DNA of 64,000 nucleotides from Noviherbaspirillum malthae (GTDB lineage Bacteria > Pseudomonadota > Gammaproteobacteria > Burkholderiales > Burkholderiaceae_D): contig NZ_JACYXF010000002.1 in the NCBI RefSeq assembly GCF_015352985.1, positions 248,001 to 312,000 on the forward strand, read 5' to 3'. The notes under the pieces were generated by a model. It did no database searches. It was given only the letters and a program-made list of their open reading frames with translations, and was not told the DNA's origin. Each line of letters starts with the position of its first letter. Position 1 is the stretch's first letter. A program made the translations under genes and the position numbers. Below, in pieces: positions 8,774-18,508 of the stretch.

Positions 8774-9553
8774 ATGTCTGCCGAACTTCGAGCCTCGCGC
8801 CAGGACGCGACGCTGATCCTGACCATTTCCAATCCCGGCGCCAGAAACGCGCTGCATCCCGACATGTATGCGGCCGCCATCGAGACCCTGACCACGGCCG
8901 AGCGCGACGACTCCGTGCGCGCCGTCGTTCTGACGGGCGCGGACGGTTTCTTCTGCTCCGGCGGCAATCTCAAGCGGCTGCAGGAAAACCGCAGCAAGGA
9001 CCGTTCCGTGCAGGCCGATTCCATCGACAACCTGCATGGCTGGATACAGGCGATCCGTGATTGCCCGAAGCCGGTGATCGCCGCGGTGGACGGCATGGGC
9101 GCAGGCGCCGGCTTCTCACTCGCGCTGGCCTGCGACCTGATCGTTGCCGGCGCCTCGGCCAAATTCACCATGGCCTATGTGAAGGTGGGCCTGACGCCGG
9201 ACGGCGGGGGCAGTTGGTTCCTGTCGCAGGCCCTGCCGCGCCAGCTTGCGTTCGAGATCATTGCCGAAGGCAAGGCGGTCGGAGCCGACCGCCTGCATCA
9301 GCTCGGCGTGGTGAACCGCCTCGTCGCCGATGGCACCGCGCTCGATGCCGCGCTGGCGTGGGCCGATGAACTGGCCCAACTGTCTCCGAATTCTGTGGAA
9401 CGCATCAAGTCCCTGACCTTGGAAGCCGCCGGTAACAGCCTGGCGCAGCACTTCGAATCGGAGAAGCGGCATTTCGTCGAAAGCCTGCATCACCGCGATG
9501 CGCACGAGGGCATCACCGCCTTCTTCGAGAAGCGCAAGCCCAACTACAAATAA
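8774..9553 (+). CDS. Enoyl-CoA hydratase/isomerase family protein
   Basis: A 259-residue crotonase-fold protein. Oxyanion-hole segments are visible as GFFCSGGNLKRL and GMGAGAGFSLALACD; the TPDGGGSW segment sits where the catalytic Glu region lies, so a Glu at that position is not obvious and the reaction cannot be fixed as hydration. A hydratase, isomerase or thioester hydrolase role is possible. It lies 21 bp before the histidine phosphatase gene and probably shares its transcript, next to other acyl-CoA genes. Confidence 0.82.
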   Translation: MSAELRASRQDATLILTISNPGARNALHPDMYAAAIETLTTAERDDSVRAVVLTGADGFFCSGGNLKRLQENRSKDRSVQADSIDNLHGWIQAIRDCPKPVIAAVDGMGAGAGFSLALACDLIVAGASAKFTMAYVKVGLTPDGGGSWFLSQALPRQLAFEIIAEGKAVGADRLHQLGVVNRLVADGTALDAALAWADELAQLSPNSVERIKSLTLEAAGNSLAQHFESEKRHFVESLHHRDAHEGITAFFEKRKPNYK

Positions 9554-9574
9554 AAAACGACGGTGAGGAAAACC

Positions 9575-10285
9575 ATGAGCGAACAACGGCGCCGCCGCAT
9601 CTACCTGATGCGCCATGGCAATGTCACCTACTTCGACAGCCAGGGCAAACCCTTTCTGCCCGAGCAAGTTCCTCTGAATGAACTCGGCCAGGCGCAGGCA
9701 ACGGCGGCAGGCAAAATCTTCGCAGAGGAAAAACTGCATTTCGACCGCGTCATCGTTTCCGGCCTGCCGCGCACCGTCGAAACGGCGACCCGGGTGCTTG
9801 CGGAAACCGGCCAGCAGATCGCGCTGGAACATTGGCCCGAACTGGTGGAACTGCGCGGCGGGAAACTGTCGGCCATTCCGGACGAGAGCCTGCGCGAAGC
9901 CTTCGTCGGCGCATTCGACGGCGTCGTGCCGGAAGACAAGCGCTTTCTCGGCGGCGAATCGATCGGCGAACTGATGGACCGCGTGCATCCCTGCATCGAC
10001 CGTCTGCGCGCCGACAAGACATGGGATACCATCCTGCTGGTACTGCATGGCGGAGTCAACCGCGCCATCCTCTCCTATGCATTGACCAACCAGCGGCTGT
10101 TCCTCGGCAATCTGGCCCAGACCGCCGGCTGCATCAATGCCATCGACGTCGGAGAGGCGCATGCCGACTGGGTGGTCCGCATCGTCAACTTCTCGGCGAT
10201 TTCCAGCCTGCAGGGCGAATCGCGGCATACGACGATGGAAGTCCTGCTGGATCAATACCTGCAGTCGCGCAAGCGTCAGAATTGA
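9575..10285 (+). CDS. Histidine phosphatase (phosphoglycerate mutase-like) family protein
   Basis: A 236-residue protein with the RHG signature (YLMRHGNVTYFD, catalytic His), a second-site Arg in SGLPRTVETA, and the C-terminal catalytic His in VLHGGVNRAIL. The ATG at 9575 has GAGGAA upstream. The family includes cofactor-dependent mutases and small-molecule phosphatases; here it probably serves a CoA or sugar-phosphate step, but the sequence does not say which. It follows the enoyl-CoA hydratase closely. Confidence 0.82.
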   Translation: MSEQRRRRIYLMRHGNVTYFDSQGKPFLPEQVPLNELGQAQATAAGKIFAEEKLHFDRVIVSGLPRTVETATRVLAETGQQIALEHWPELVELRGGKLSAIPDESLREAFVGAFDGVVPEDKRFLGGESIGELMDRVHPCIDRLRADKTWDTILLVLHGGVNRAILSYALTNQRLFLGNLAQTAGCINAIDVGEAHADWVVRIVNFSAISSLQGESRHTTMEVLLDQYLQSRKRQN

Positions 10286-10331
10286 CGCCGCATCCCGTCT
10301 TCGACTCTCCGAAAACAGAAAAAATAGAATA

Positions 10332-10343
10332 GTACGATCGTAC
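10332..10343. promoter_or_regulatory. 12-bp palindrome GTACGATCGTAC, candidate TetR-type operator
   Basis: A perfect palindrome centred upstream of a TAGAAT -10-like hexamer (10355-10360), 57 bp before the phosphotransferase ATG. It overlaps the expected -35 region, which suits a repressor. A related core, ACGACCGT, lies in the promoter of the acyl-CoA dehydrogenase gene starting at 17110, so one fatty-acid-type TetR regulator may control both. Confidence 0.45.
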
Positions 10344-10400
10344 GCTTTTCGCTGTAGAATGTGGCGATAACGATTTCCAGCTGTTCGCAAAGGAGACAAG

Positions 10401-11462
10401 ATGTTTGAAGAGTTCATGGGCACGCGTCCGGTATCGGAGCGTCAGAAGTTCGACATCGGCGCCATGCAGGAATACATGCGGCAGCATGTGGATGGCTTTT
10501 CCGGAGACCTCGCCGTCGAGCAGTTCAAGGGCGGCCAGTCCAATCCCACCTTCAAGCTCACCGCCGGCGGCAGGAGCTACGTGCTGCGCACCAAACCCGG
10601 TCCCGCCGCCAAGCTGCTCGCCTCCGCCCATGCGATCGACCGCGAATTCCGTGTCATGGATGCCCTGAACAAGGCGGGCTTTCCGGCGGCGAAGCAGTAT
10701 GCGCTGTGCACCGATGAATCCGTGATCGGCCGCGCCTTCTACATCATGGATTTCGTCGACGGCCGGGTGCTGTGGGACCAGTCGCTGCCGGGCATGAGCA
10801 ACGACGAGCGCGCCGCGATCTACGATGAAATGAACCGCGTCATCGCACAGCTGCACACCATCGACTATGCGGCCATCGGCCTGGCCGACTACGGCAAGCC
10901 GGGCAACTATTTCATGCGCCAGATCGACCGCTGGACCAAGCAGTACAAGGCGTCGGAGACGGAAAAGATCGAGGCCATGGACAGGCTGATCGAATGGCTG
11001 CCGAACAATATCCCTCCTGGCGACGACACCAGCATCGTGCATGGCGACTACCGCCTCGACAACATGATCTTCCATCCCACCGAGCCGCGCGTGCTTGCGG
11101 TGCTCGACTGGGAGCTGTCGACGCTCGGCCATCCGCTGGCCGACTTTTCCTATCACTGCATGAGCTGGCATATTCCGCAGGGCCAGTTCCGCGGCATTGC
11201 AGGCATCGATTACCTTTCCCTCGGCATACCGAGCGAAGAGGATTACATCGCCAGATATTGCGAGCGCACCGGCAAGACCATCAACCGCAGCGATTTCAAT
11301 TTCTACCTTGCCTACAACATGTTCCGCCTCGCGGGCATCCTGCAGGGCATCATGAAGCGCTATGTCGACGGCACCGCGTCGAGCGAACAGGCGCTCAAGT
11401 CCGGCCAGGCGGCCAGGCCGATGGCGGAAATGGGCTGGGCTTACGCTTCCGGCCAGAAGTAA
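10401..11462 (+). CDS. APH-fold phosphotransferase (ACAD10/11 kinase-domain type)
   Basis: A 353-residue aminoglycoside-phosphotransferase-fold kinase. Visible motifs are the N-lobe FKGGQSNPTFKL, the catalytic loop SIVHGDYRLDNMIF and the metal-binding VLDWELSTLGHPLADF. This subgroup matches the kinase domain fused to an acyl-CoA dehydrogenase in ACAD10/ACAD11 of animals. Here the dehydrogenase is the next gene, 54 bp downstream. By analogy the kinase phosphorylates a 4-hydroxyacyl-CoA so that the dehydrogenase-like partner can process it; this is inference. Confidence 0.8.
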   Translation: MFEEFMGTRPVSERQKFDIGAMQEYMRQHVDGFSGDLAVEQFKGGQSNPTFKLTAGGRSYVLRTKPGPAAKLLASAHAIDREFRVMDALNKAGFPAAKQYALCTDESVIGRAFYIMDFVDGRVLWDQSLPGMSNDERAAIYDEMNRVIAQLHTIDYAAIGLADYGKPGNYFMRQIDRWTKQYKASETEKIEAMDRLIEWLPNNIPPGDDTSIVHGDYRLDNMIFHPTEPRVLAVLDWELSTLGHPLADFSYHCMSWHIPQGQFRGIAGIDYLSLGIPSEEDYIARYCERTGKTINRSDFNFYLAYNMFRLAGILQGIMKRYVDGTASSEQALKSGQAARPMAEMGWAYASGQK

Positions 11463-11516
11463 CGAACATCCGACGAAGACACCGAGACACCACCGAGAGA
11501 CCACCAAGGAGACGAC

Positions 11517-12779
<1,263 letters not shown>

Positions 12780-12906
12780 TCGCGTTCCGAAACGTCATGC
12801 CGCTTCGGCGGCATTGACACAGGGCTCCTGCAAGGACTGTCGAATCGCTGCATAATCGTGCTGCGTTTGACAGTCCAACAATAATTGCACAACTGCCGGA
12901 GCCCAC

Positions 12907-13599
12907 ATGATCGATGTTTATTCCACCGCCACGCCGAACGGACACAAGGTTCACATCATGCTGGAGGAATGCGGCCTTCCCTACCGCGTCCACCACATCA
13001 ACATCAGCGAGGGCGACCAGTTCAAGCCCGAGTTTCTCGCCATCTCCCCCAACAACAAGATTCCCGCCATTGTCGATTCCGATGGTCCCGACGGCCAGCC
13101 GATGTCGCTGTTCGAGTCGGGCGCGATTCTGGTTTACCTCGCCAGCAAGACCGGCAAATTCCTCGGCAATACCGACCGCGAGAAATTCACCACGCTGCAG
13201 TGGCTGATGTTCCAGATGGGCGGCGTCGGTCCGATGCTCGGCCAGGCGCATCATTTCCGCATCTATGCGCCGGAGAAGGTCGAATACGCAGTCAACCGCT
13301 ATACCAATGAAGCCAGGCGCCTGTACGGCGTGATCGACCGCCAGGTAGCCAAGACCACTTATCTCGCCGGCGACGAATACACCATCGCCGACATCGCCAC
13401 CTTCCCTTGGCTGCGCTCTTGGAAGAACCAGGGTATCGATTGGGAGGAGTTTCCGAATGCGAAGCGCTGGTTCGATGAAATCAGCGAACGGCCGGCGGTC
13501 AAGCGCGGCGTCGAAGTGCTGGCCAGCCTGCGCAAGCCGATCTCGGATGACAAGTCGAAGGAAATCCTGTTCGGTGCGACCCAGTATCAGAAGCGCTGA
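12907..13599 (+). CDS. Nu-class glutathione S-transferase (YfcG/YghU-like disulfide reductase)
   Basis: A 230-residue GST whose N-terminus MIDVYSTATPNGHKVHIML and the PNNKIPAIVD and LFESGAILVYLA segments are typical of YfcG-like Nu-class enzymes. These bind two glutathiones and have disulfide-bond reductase activity instead of classical conjugation. The helical domain carries YTIADIATFPWL. A strong terminator follows the stop codon, so the transcript ends here. Confidence 0.88.
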   Translation: MIDVYSTATPNGHKVHIMLEECGLPYRVHHINISEGDQFKPEFLAISPNNKIPAIVDSDGPDGQPMSLFESGAILVYLASKTGKFLGNTDREKFTTLQWLMFQMGGVGPMLGQAHHFRIYAPEKVEYAVNRYTNEARRLYGVIDRQVAKTTYLAGDEYTIADIATFPWLRSWKNQGIDWEEFPNAKRWFDEISERPAVKRGVEVLASLRKPISDDKSKEILFGATQYQKR

Positions 13600-13619
13600 G
13601 TGCGTCGGTAACTGCAAAG

Positions 13620-13648
13620 AAAAAGGGCTGCCGATGCAGCCCTTTTTT
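13620..13648. terminator. Rho-independent terminator after the GST gene
   Basis: AAAGGGCTGC, loop CGAT, GCAGCCCTTT forms a 10-bp perfect stem flanked by A and T runs. It can serve both the GST gene (plus) and the convergent maoC gene (minus). Confidence 0.88.
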
Positions 13649-13663
13649 CGTTTCCGCCTCGAG

Positions 13664-14122
13664 TTACCAATAGCGGCGCGACACCGATTCCGCGACGCAG
13701 ACCGGCTTGTCGCCGCCCTCGCGCTCTATCGTGACGGTCCACACATTCTGTACGCCGCCCGGAATCTCTTCGACTTCCTTGAGCACCATGCGACCGCGCA
13801 CCCTGCTGCCGCTGGGCACCGGCGAGGGAAACCTCACCTTGTTGAGCCCGTAATTGACCCCCATTTTCGCCGTCGGAAAAGAGATCGCGCTTTCGGTAAT
13901 CATCGGCAGCAGCGACAGCGTCAGGAAACCGTGCGCGATGGTCGTGCCGCCGAACGGCGACTCCTTGCGGCAGCGCTCCTCGTCGAGATGGATCCACTGA
14001 TAATCGCCGGTCGCTTCGGCGAACTTGTTGATGCGCTCCTGCGAAATCTCGAACCAGTCCGTTACCGCGACTTCCTGGCCGAGCAGGCTCTTCAATTCCT
14101 CTACCGATGCAATCTCACGCAT
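13664..14122 (-). CDS. MaoC-like (R)-hydratase, NodN-type
   Basis: A 152-residue hot-dog-fold protein. The hydratase-2 signature is visible as the Asp/His pair in ATGDYQWIHLDEERC and the following SPFGGTTIAHGFLTLSL. It likely hydrates trans-2-enoyl-CoA. It is the distal gene of a minus-strand series of two MaoC proteins and two acyl-CoA dehydrogenases; 48 bp separate it from the other maoC. Confidence 0.82.
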   Translation of the reverse strand: MREIASVEELKSLLGQEVAVTDWFEISQERINKFAEATGDYQWIHLDEERCRKESPFGGTTIAHGFLTLSLLPMITESAISFPTAKMGVNYGLNKVRFPSPVPSGSRVRGRMVLKEVEEIPGGVQNVWTVTIEREGGDKPVCVAESVSRRYW

Positions 14123-14170
14123 GCTGTCTCCGTTTATAGTTGTGTTGAAGCGGCCCTACTCTTGCATCTC

Positions 14171-14629
14171 CTACTGCGGCCGCCGGCCGTACATGCCCAT
14201 GCCCTTCACCGTCGCTACCAGTTCGCCGTGCTGGTTTTTCGCCTGCCATTGCGTCATCACCACGCCGCGGTCCGGCTTGCTGGTCGACGGGCGTGCTTCG
14301 AGAATGGTGGTCGATACCGAGAGCGTATCGCCGGCGCGCACCGGCTTGAGCCAGCGGATTTCATCGACGCCCGGCGAACCCATGCTCGACGACTGGCGCA
14401 GGAAATGATCCACCATCATGCGCATCATCATGCTGCAGGTATGCCAGCCGCTGGCGATGATGCCGCCATAGATGGAATTGGCCGCGGCATCCTTGTCGAC
14501 ATGGAAGGGCTGGGGATCGAACTTGGAAGCGAAGTCGATGATTTCCTCTTCCGTCACCGTCCGCGTTCCCACTTCGATGGTCTTGCCGGTTTCAAAGTCT
14601 TCGAAATACCATTTCTTCAGTTCCGTCAT
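14171..14629 (-). CDS. MaoC-like dehydratase
   Basis: A 152-residue hot-dog-fold protein with [17 protein letters not shown] and [16 protein letters not shown], the MaoC active-site segment (Asp and His conserved). Together with the neighbouring MaoC gene it may form a hetero-oligomeric hydratase acting after the paired acyl-CoA dehydrogenases encoded upstream on the same strand. The substrate is not evident. Confidence 0.82.
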   Translation of the reverse strand: MTELKKWYFEDFETGKTIEVGTRTVTEEEIIDFASKFDPQPFHVDKDAAANSIYGGIIASGWHTCSMMMRMMVDHFLRQSSSMGSPGVDEIRWLKPVRAGDTLSVSTTILEARPSTSKPDRGVVMTQWQAKNQHGELVATVKGMGMYGRRPQ

Positions 14630-14685
14630 CTCGATCCTCTTTATTGATTCGGCCCGAAAAATGGTTCATTTTTCGTGTCGCTGAT

Positions 14686-14720
14686 CTCACCCTCTACCTC
14701 CGGGAGAGGGCCGGGGTGAG
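14686..14720. repeat. REP-like intergenic hairpin element
   Basis: CTCACCCTCT ... AGAGGGCCGGGGTGAG is an imperfect inverted repeat with the CCCTCTCC-type core of dispersed intergenic repeats in many Proteobacteria. It sits between the maoC gene and the acyl-CoA dehydrogenase. Other copies would be needed to confirm. Confidence 0.45.
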
Positions 14721-14766
14721 AGGATCCGGCTCAACCTATTTGCGGGCCGGATCTCTAGTCCTTCGG

Positions 14767-15906
14767 TCAGGCTGCGTTGCGGAAGCCCGGCTGCGATGCG
14801 AACCTTGCCAGGTGATGGTCGGTATCGCCCAGCGTCAGATCGATCATGGTCAGGCGCTTGAAGTGATGCGCAGCCGGCAGCTCATCGGTGACTCCCATGC
14901 CGCCGTGGAGCTGGATCGCCTGCTGTCCGACATACTTGAGCGCTTGTCCAACGCGCGCCTTCGCAGCAGAGACCACGCGGCGGCGCTCTTCCACGTCGCC
15001 AGATGATACCTTGACCGCGGCCAGGGTCGCCATCGAGCGTGCCTGTTCGGCCTGCATAAACATTTCCGCCATGCGATGCTGTAGTGCCTGGAATTTGCCG
15101 ATCGGCACGCCGAACTGCTGGCGCGTCTTCAGGTATTCCAGCGTGGCGCCGTTCAAGGCATCCATCGCGCCGACGGCCTCGGCGCACAAGAGCGTTGCGC
15201 CATAGTCGGCCGCTGCCTCGAGGATGTCCCAGCCGGCGCCCGCGCCACCGACCAATGCGCCTGCCGGCACGCGCACATTGTCGAAGCGGATGTCGGCAGC
15301 GCGCAGGCCATCGATGGTGCGATAGTCGCGGCGCGTCACGCCGGCCGCATCGGCGGGCACGACGAACAGGGAAATGCCGCTCGTGTCGCGCTGCGCGCCG
15401 CCCGAACGTGCGGAGACGATCAGCTTGCCGGCCTGGCCGCCGTGAATCACGACGGTCTTGGTGCCGTTGATTACATAGCCGTCGCCTTCGGCCTTGGCTG
15501 TTGTCGCAATGTCGAACAGGTCATGCCGCGCCTGCTTCTCGCCGAGCGCCGCCGCGAGCTTCAGTTCGCCGGAAGCGATCTGCTCCAGCAGCGCTTCCTG
15601 GCCGCCTGCCAGCTTGAGGAACTGCGCGCCCAGCACGGTGGCGAAGTACGGCTCCACCACGATGCCGCGGCCCAGCTCCTGCATCACGACCAGCATGTCG
15701 ACTGCCGAACCGTTGAAGCCGCCCTGCTCTTCGGGTACCGGCAATGCGGTCATGCCGAGTTCGACCAGCGTGCCCCATGCCTGGTCGGACACGCCCTGCT
15801 CCGAATGAACGATCTTCTTGCGGTGCTCGAAGGTGTAATCCTTGTCGATGAAGCGGCGCAGTGCATCCTTGAATTGTTGCTGCTCTGGTGTGTAGTTGAA
15901 GTCCAT
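14767..15906 (-). CDS. Acyl-CoA dehydrogenase, PimD-like small subunit
   Basis: A 379-residue acyl-CoA dehydrogenase-family protein starting MDFNYTPEQQQFKDALRRF. The C-terminal region reads LHGGMGVTDELPAAHHFKRL and lacks the YGGSNEI-type segment found in its neighbour. This fits the small subunit of a two-component dehydrogenase such as PimC/PimD, where the active site depends on the partner. It is 7 bp downstream of the large-subunit gene. The substrate, possibly a dicarboxylyl- or branched acyl-CoA, is only inferred. Confidence 0.82.
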   Translation of the reverse strand: MDFNYTPEQQQFKDALRRFIDKDYTFEHRKKIVHSEQGVSDQAWGTLVELGMTALPVPEEQGGFNGSAVDMLVVMQELGRGIVVEPYFATVLGAQFLKLAGGQEALLEQIASGELKLAAALGEKQARHDLFDIATTAKAEGDGYVINGTKTVVIHGGQAGKLIVSARSGGAQRDTSGISLFVVPADAAGVTRRDYRTIDGLRAADIRFDNVRVPAGALVGGAGAGWDILEAAADYGATLLCAEAVGAMDALNGATLEYLKTRQQFGVPIGKFQALQHRMAEMFMQAEQARSMATLAAVKVSSGDVEERRRVVSAAKARVGQALKYVGQQAIQLHGGMGVTDELPAAHHFKRLTMIDLTLGDTDHHLARFASQPGFRNAA

Positions 15907-15913
15907 GTCCGCC

Positions 15914-17110
15914 TCACAGTCCCAGGATCATCTGGGAGATGATGTTCTTCTGAATTTCGTTGGAGCCGCCGTAGATCGATGTCTTGCGGAAGTTGAAGTA
16001 GTACGGTGCGAGCGGCGCCGCATCATTGTCTTCCGTGACTGCCTGCTCCTGCTCGCCTTCGAGATAGGCCGGATCGAAAGGCATGGCATAGGGGCCGACC
16101 GCTTCCACCATCAGTTCGGTGAGCGTCTGCTGGATCTCGGTGCCCTTCACCTTGAGCATCGACGCCTCGGGTCCGGGACCGCGCTTCGAGCTTTCCTGCG
16201 ACAGCACGCGCAGCACCGTCATCTCCAGCGCCATGATTTCGATCTCCAGGCTGGCGACCTTCGCCGAGAACACCGGATCGTCGAGCAGCGGCTTGCCGTT
16301 TTTCATCTGCTTGTCGGCGAGGCGCTTGAGGAACAGCAGTTCGCGCTTGGCGCGGCCGACGGCGGCTATGTTGGTGCGCTCATGGCCGAGCAGGTACTTG
16401 GCGTAGGTCCAGCCCTTGTTTTCTTCGCCGATCAGGTTCTCGACCGGTACTTTCACGTTGTCGAAGAAGACTTCGTTCACCTCATGCTCTTCATCCAGCA
16501 TGATGATGGGACGCACGGTGATGCCCGGCGTCTTCATGTCGATCAGCAGGAAGGAAATGCCCTCCTGCTTGCGTGCCGCCGGGTCGGTGCGCACCAGGCA
16601 GAAGATCATGTCGGCATGCTGGGCCAGCGTGGTCCAGGTCTTCTGGCCGTTCACGATGTAATGGTCGCCCTGGCGTTCAGCACGAGTCTTGAGCGATGCG
16701 AGGTCGGAGCCGGAACCGGGCTCGGAATAGCCCTGGCACCACCAGTCGTCGCAATTCAGGATGCGGGGCAGATAGTAATTTTTCTGGGCTTCATTGCCGA
16801 AGGCCATAATCACCGGCGCCACCATGTTGACGCCAAACGGCAGGATGGCCGGTGTTCCGGCGGCGGCGCACTCTTCTTCCCAGATATGGCGCTGAACCGG
16901 CGTCCAGCCTGTGCCCCCGTACTGGACGGGCCAGCCGGTGCCGACCCAGCCCTGCTTGGCGACGATCTTGTGCCAGCGGACGAAGTCTTCTCTCGATAGG
17001 CGTTTGTGGTTGAGAACTTTTTGCTGCAGGTCTTTTGGCAGGTTCGCGTCGAGGAAGGCGCGAACGGTATCGCGGAAAGCCAAATCTTCCGCCGTGTAGT
17101 TCAAATCCAT
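15914..17110 (-). CDS. Acyl-CoA dehydrogenase, PimC-like large subunit
   Basis: A 398-residue flavoprotein. Motifs include GTGWPVQYGGTGWTPVQRHI, CQGYSEPGSGSDLAS, NGQKTWTT, and a C-terminal SIYGGSNEIQKNI carrying the Glu-containing segment typical of this class. It matches large subunits annotated as pimeloyl-CoA dehydrogenase. A likely promoter with TATAAT and an ACGACCGT operator lies just upstream. It heads a four-gene unit with the small subunit and two MaoC hydratases. Confidence 0.85.
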   Translation of the reverse strand: MDLNYTAEDLAFRDTVRAFLDANLPKDLQQKVLNHKRLSREDFVRWHKIVAKQGWVGTGWPVQYGGTGWTPVQRHIWEEECAAAGTPAILPFGVNMVAPVIMAFGNEAQKNYYLPRILNCDDWWCQGYSEPGSGSDLASLKTRAERQGDHYIVNGQKTWTTLAQHADMIFCLVRTDPAARKQEGISFLLIDMKTPGITVRPIIMLDEEHEVNEVFFDNVKVPVENLIGEENKGWTYAKYLLGHERTNIAAVGRAKRELLFLKRLADKQMKNGKPLLDDPVFSAKVASLEIEIMALEMTVLRVLSQESSKRGPGPEASMLKVKGTEIQQTLTELMVEAVGPYAMPFDPAYLEGEQEQAVTEDNDAAPLAPYYFNFRKTSIYGGSNEIQKNIISQMILGL

Positions 17111-17140
17111 GCTGTCTCCTTGTAAGCCCGGCTAAATAGC

Positions 17141-17163
17141 ACGACCGTTCTAAAACGATTATA
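17141..17163 (-). promoter_or_regulatory. Promoter and ACGACCGT operator of the acyl-CoA dehydrogenase operon
   Basis: On the minus strand a TATAAT (17163-17158) lies upstream of the gene starting at 17110. Between it and the gene is GAACGGTCGTGC (complement of 17139-17150). Its core ACGACCGT resembles the ACGATCGT core of the palindrome at 10332-10343. A site just downstream of the -10 box suits a repressor. Confidence 0.45.
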
Positions 17164-17323
17164 CAGGTGTTTTTTTCTGCATGTCCAAATAATATGGAAC
17201 CCGATTCTGCAGAACAGAGAGGAAAAACAAGGAGGCATGAAAAAAGCACGTCGAGCGTGCTTTCTTGAGGGCTGTCGTGCTTGTGGGCCTGCGCAGGGGA
17301 TGCCTGGGCCGAAGCAGGAAGAA

Positions 17324-17779
17324 TTATTGAAGCGGCTGCTTCAGCGCCGCCGGGATCGGCAGGGACACGACTTCAATGCCCTCGTCCGCAAGCGCTTCGC
17401 ATTCGGCCGGCGAGGCAACGCCGCGTATGGCCCGCTCGGGCGCCTCCTGGTAATGAATGCGACGCGCTTCCTCGACGAAGCGTTCACCGACATCTTCGGT
17501 ATTGGCCACCACCTTGCGCAGGATATCCATCATTGCAGCTTGAGCCTGAGCTTGAGCCTGAGCTTGCGCCCTCGCCAGCGCAGCGCCGTTGTCTTCCGGC
17601 TTGCTCGCCGCCGAAGAGAGATTGAGCCGCGGAGCGGACGGCATCCTGGACACATCCGCGCTCTCGCAGAACGGACATTCGATCCGGCGCTCATCCGACT
17701 GCGTCAGGAAGTCCTGTTCCGAGGAGAACCATCCTTCGAAACGATGACCCGCTGCGCAACTGAGGTTATAGACTTTCAT
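17324..17779 (-). CDS. DUF1178 family protein with an N-terminal Cys pair and Ala-Gln repeat
   Basis: A 151-residue protein beginning MKVYNLSCAAGHRFEGWF, the hallmark of DUF1178. Cys8 and His12, then a CPFCESADV pair, suggest a small zinc ribbon. The middle holds an AQAQAQAQAQ tract encoded by a 12-bp tandem repeat, followed by a helical C-terminal domain. The start is ATG 17777-17779; the upstream in-frame extension does not fit the family. Function unknown; widespread in Betaproteobacteria. Confidence 0.8.
   Translation of the reverse strand: MKVYNLSCAAGHRFEGWFSSEQDFLTQSDERRIECPFCESADVSRMPSAPRLNLSSAASKPEDNGAALARAQAQAQAQAQAAMMDILRKVVANTEDVGERFVEEARRIHYQEAPERAIRGVASPAECEALADEGIEVVSLPIPAALKQPLQ
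17538..17567. repeat. 12-bp tandem repeat within the DUF1178 gene
   Basis: GCTTGAGCCTGA occurs twice in tandem with a partial third copy and encodes alternating Ala-Gln. Unit length is a multiple of three, so copy-number change would keep the frame. Confidence 0.7.
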
Positions 17780-17961
17780 GGTAAGGCATGAAATGGTATG
17801 AAACGGTCGGTCTAACCACGGCGTCATTGTCCAGACGCCCGGCCCGACAAGAAGCGGCGCTCAGCAAGCTCCGACGAGGCGGCTATTGTACCGCCTCCGT
17901 TTCAATTCGTTCCACGCCGACCGATTGGCTTCAGTCATGACGTGCCTGAATTACATTCGAG

Positions 17962-18216
17962 CTAGTCCTTGAATTCGAACTGCTGCTGCGTCGGCAGTAC
18001 CGGTTTCGCGCGGCGGCGCGCTGTTTGTGTTTCGAAGCCGCCCGTCAGCTTTCTGACGCTGTCCTTGATTTCCATGACTTGTTCAGCCTTTGCCATGCGC
18101 ACGAGGCTACGCAAGCTCTCACGGTAAACGTGGCGTTCCCGTACATCGGCGTTGTCTCCCAAGGTTGCCGTGACCAGAGTCTCGATCACTGCGTCGGTCT
18201 CAAGCTTTTTCTTCAT
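17962..18216 (-). CDS. Small conserved hypothetical protein
   Basis: An 84-residue, highly charged, probably helical protein (MKKKLETDAVIETLVTATLG ... QQQFEFKD). It has no signal peptide or membrane segment, and no motif that I recognise. It stands alone between the DUF1178 gene and the lipA terminator. The codon pattern (GC-rich third positions) supports a real gene. Confidence 0.5.
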   Translation of the reverse strand: MKKKLETDAVIETLVTATLGDNADVRERHVYRESLRSLVRMAKAEQVMEIKDSVRKLTGGFETQTARRRAKPVLPTQQQFEFKD

Positions 18217-18370
18217 GGCTTTGCACTTGCTGGTTAAAAGGACACAAAGGACAGAACCAACCGCTTTTGAAACTACAGCGTCGCAATTGTGCTTTTATTT
18301 CCCAAGTGAATGATTGAGCAATATCAATCGTTGATCTTTATGGAAACATTTCCAAGGAACTAATTTTCAT

Positions 18371-18415
18371 AAAAAATGCCCGCATGGCCGGTCCGGCGAT
18401 GCGGGCAAAATTTTT
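18371..18415 (-). terminator. Rho-independent terminator of the gcv-lipA unit
   Basis: TGCCCGCAT (18377-18385) and ATGCGGGCA (18399-18407) form a 9-bp stem. On the minus strand it is followed by a run of T residues. It lies about 100 bp beyond the lipA stop and would end the gcvH-gcvP-sdaA-gcvT-lipA transcript. Confidence 0.8.
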
Positions 18416-18508
18416 GGGAGGTGTTGGGGCCCGACGTCACGTCATCCCAGGGATCGGTCTCATCACGCCGGTGTGGCAGTACGCCATTTCGGCAGAAACG
18501 GCTACCTC

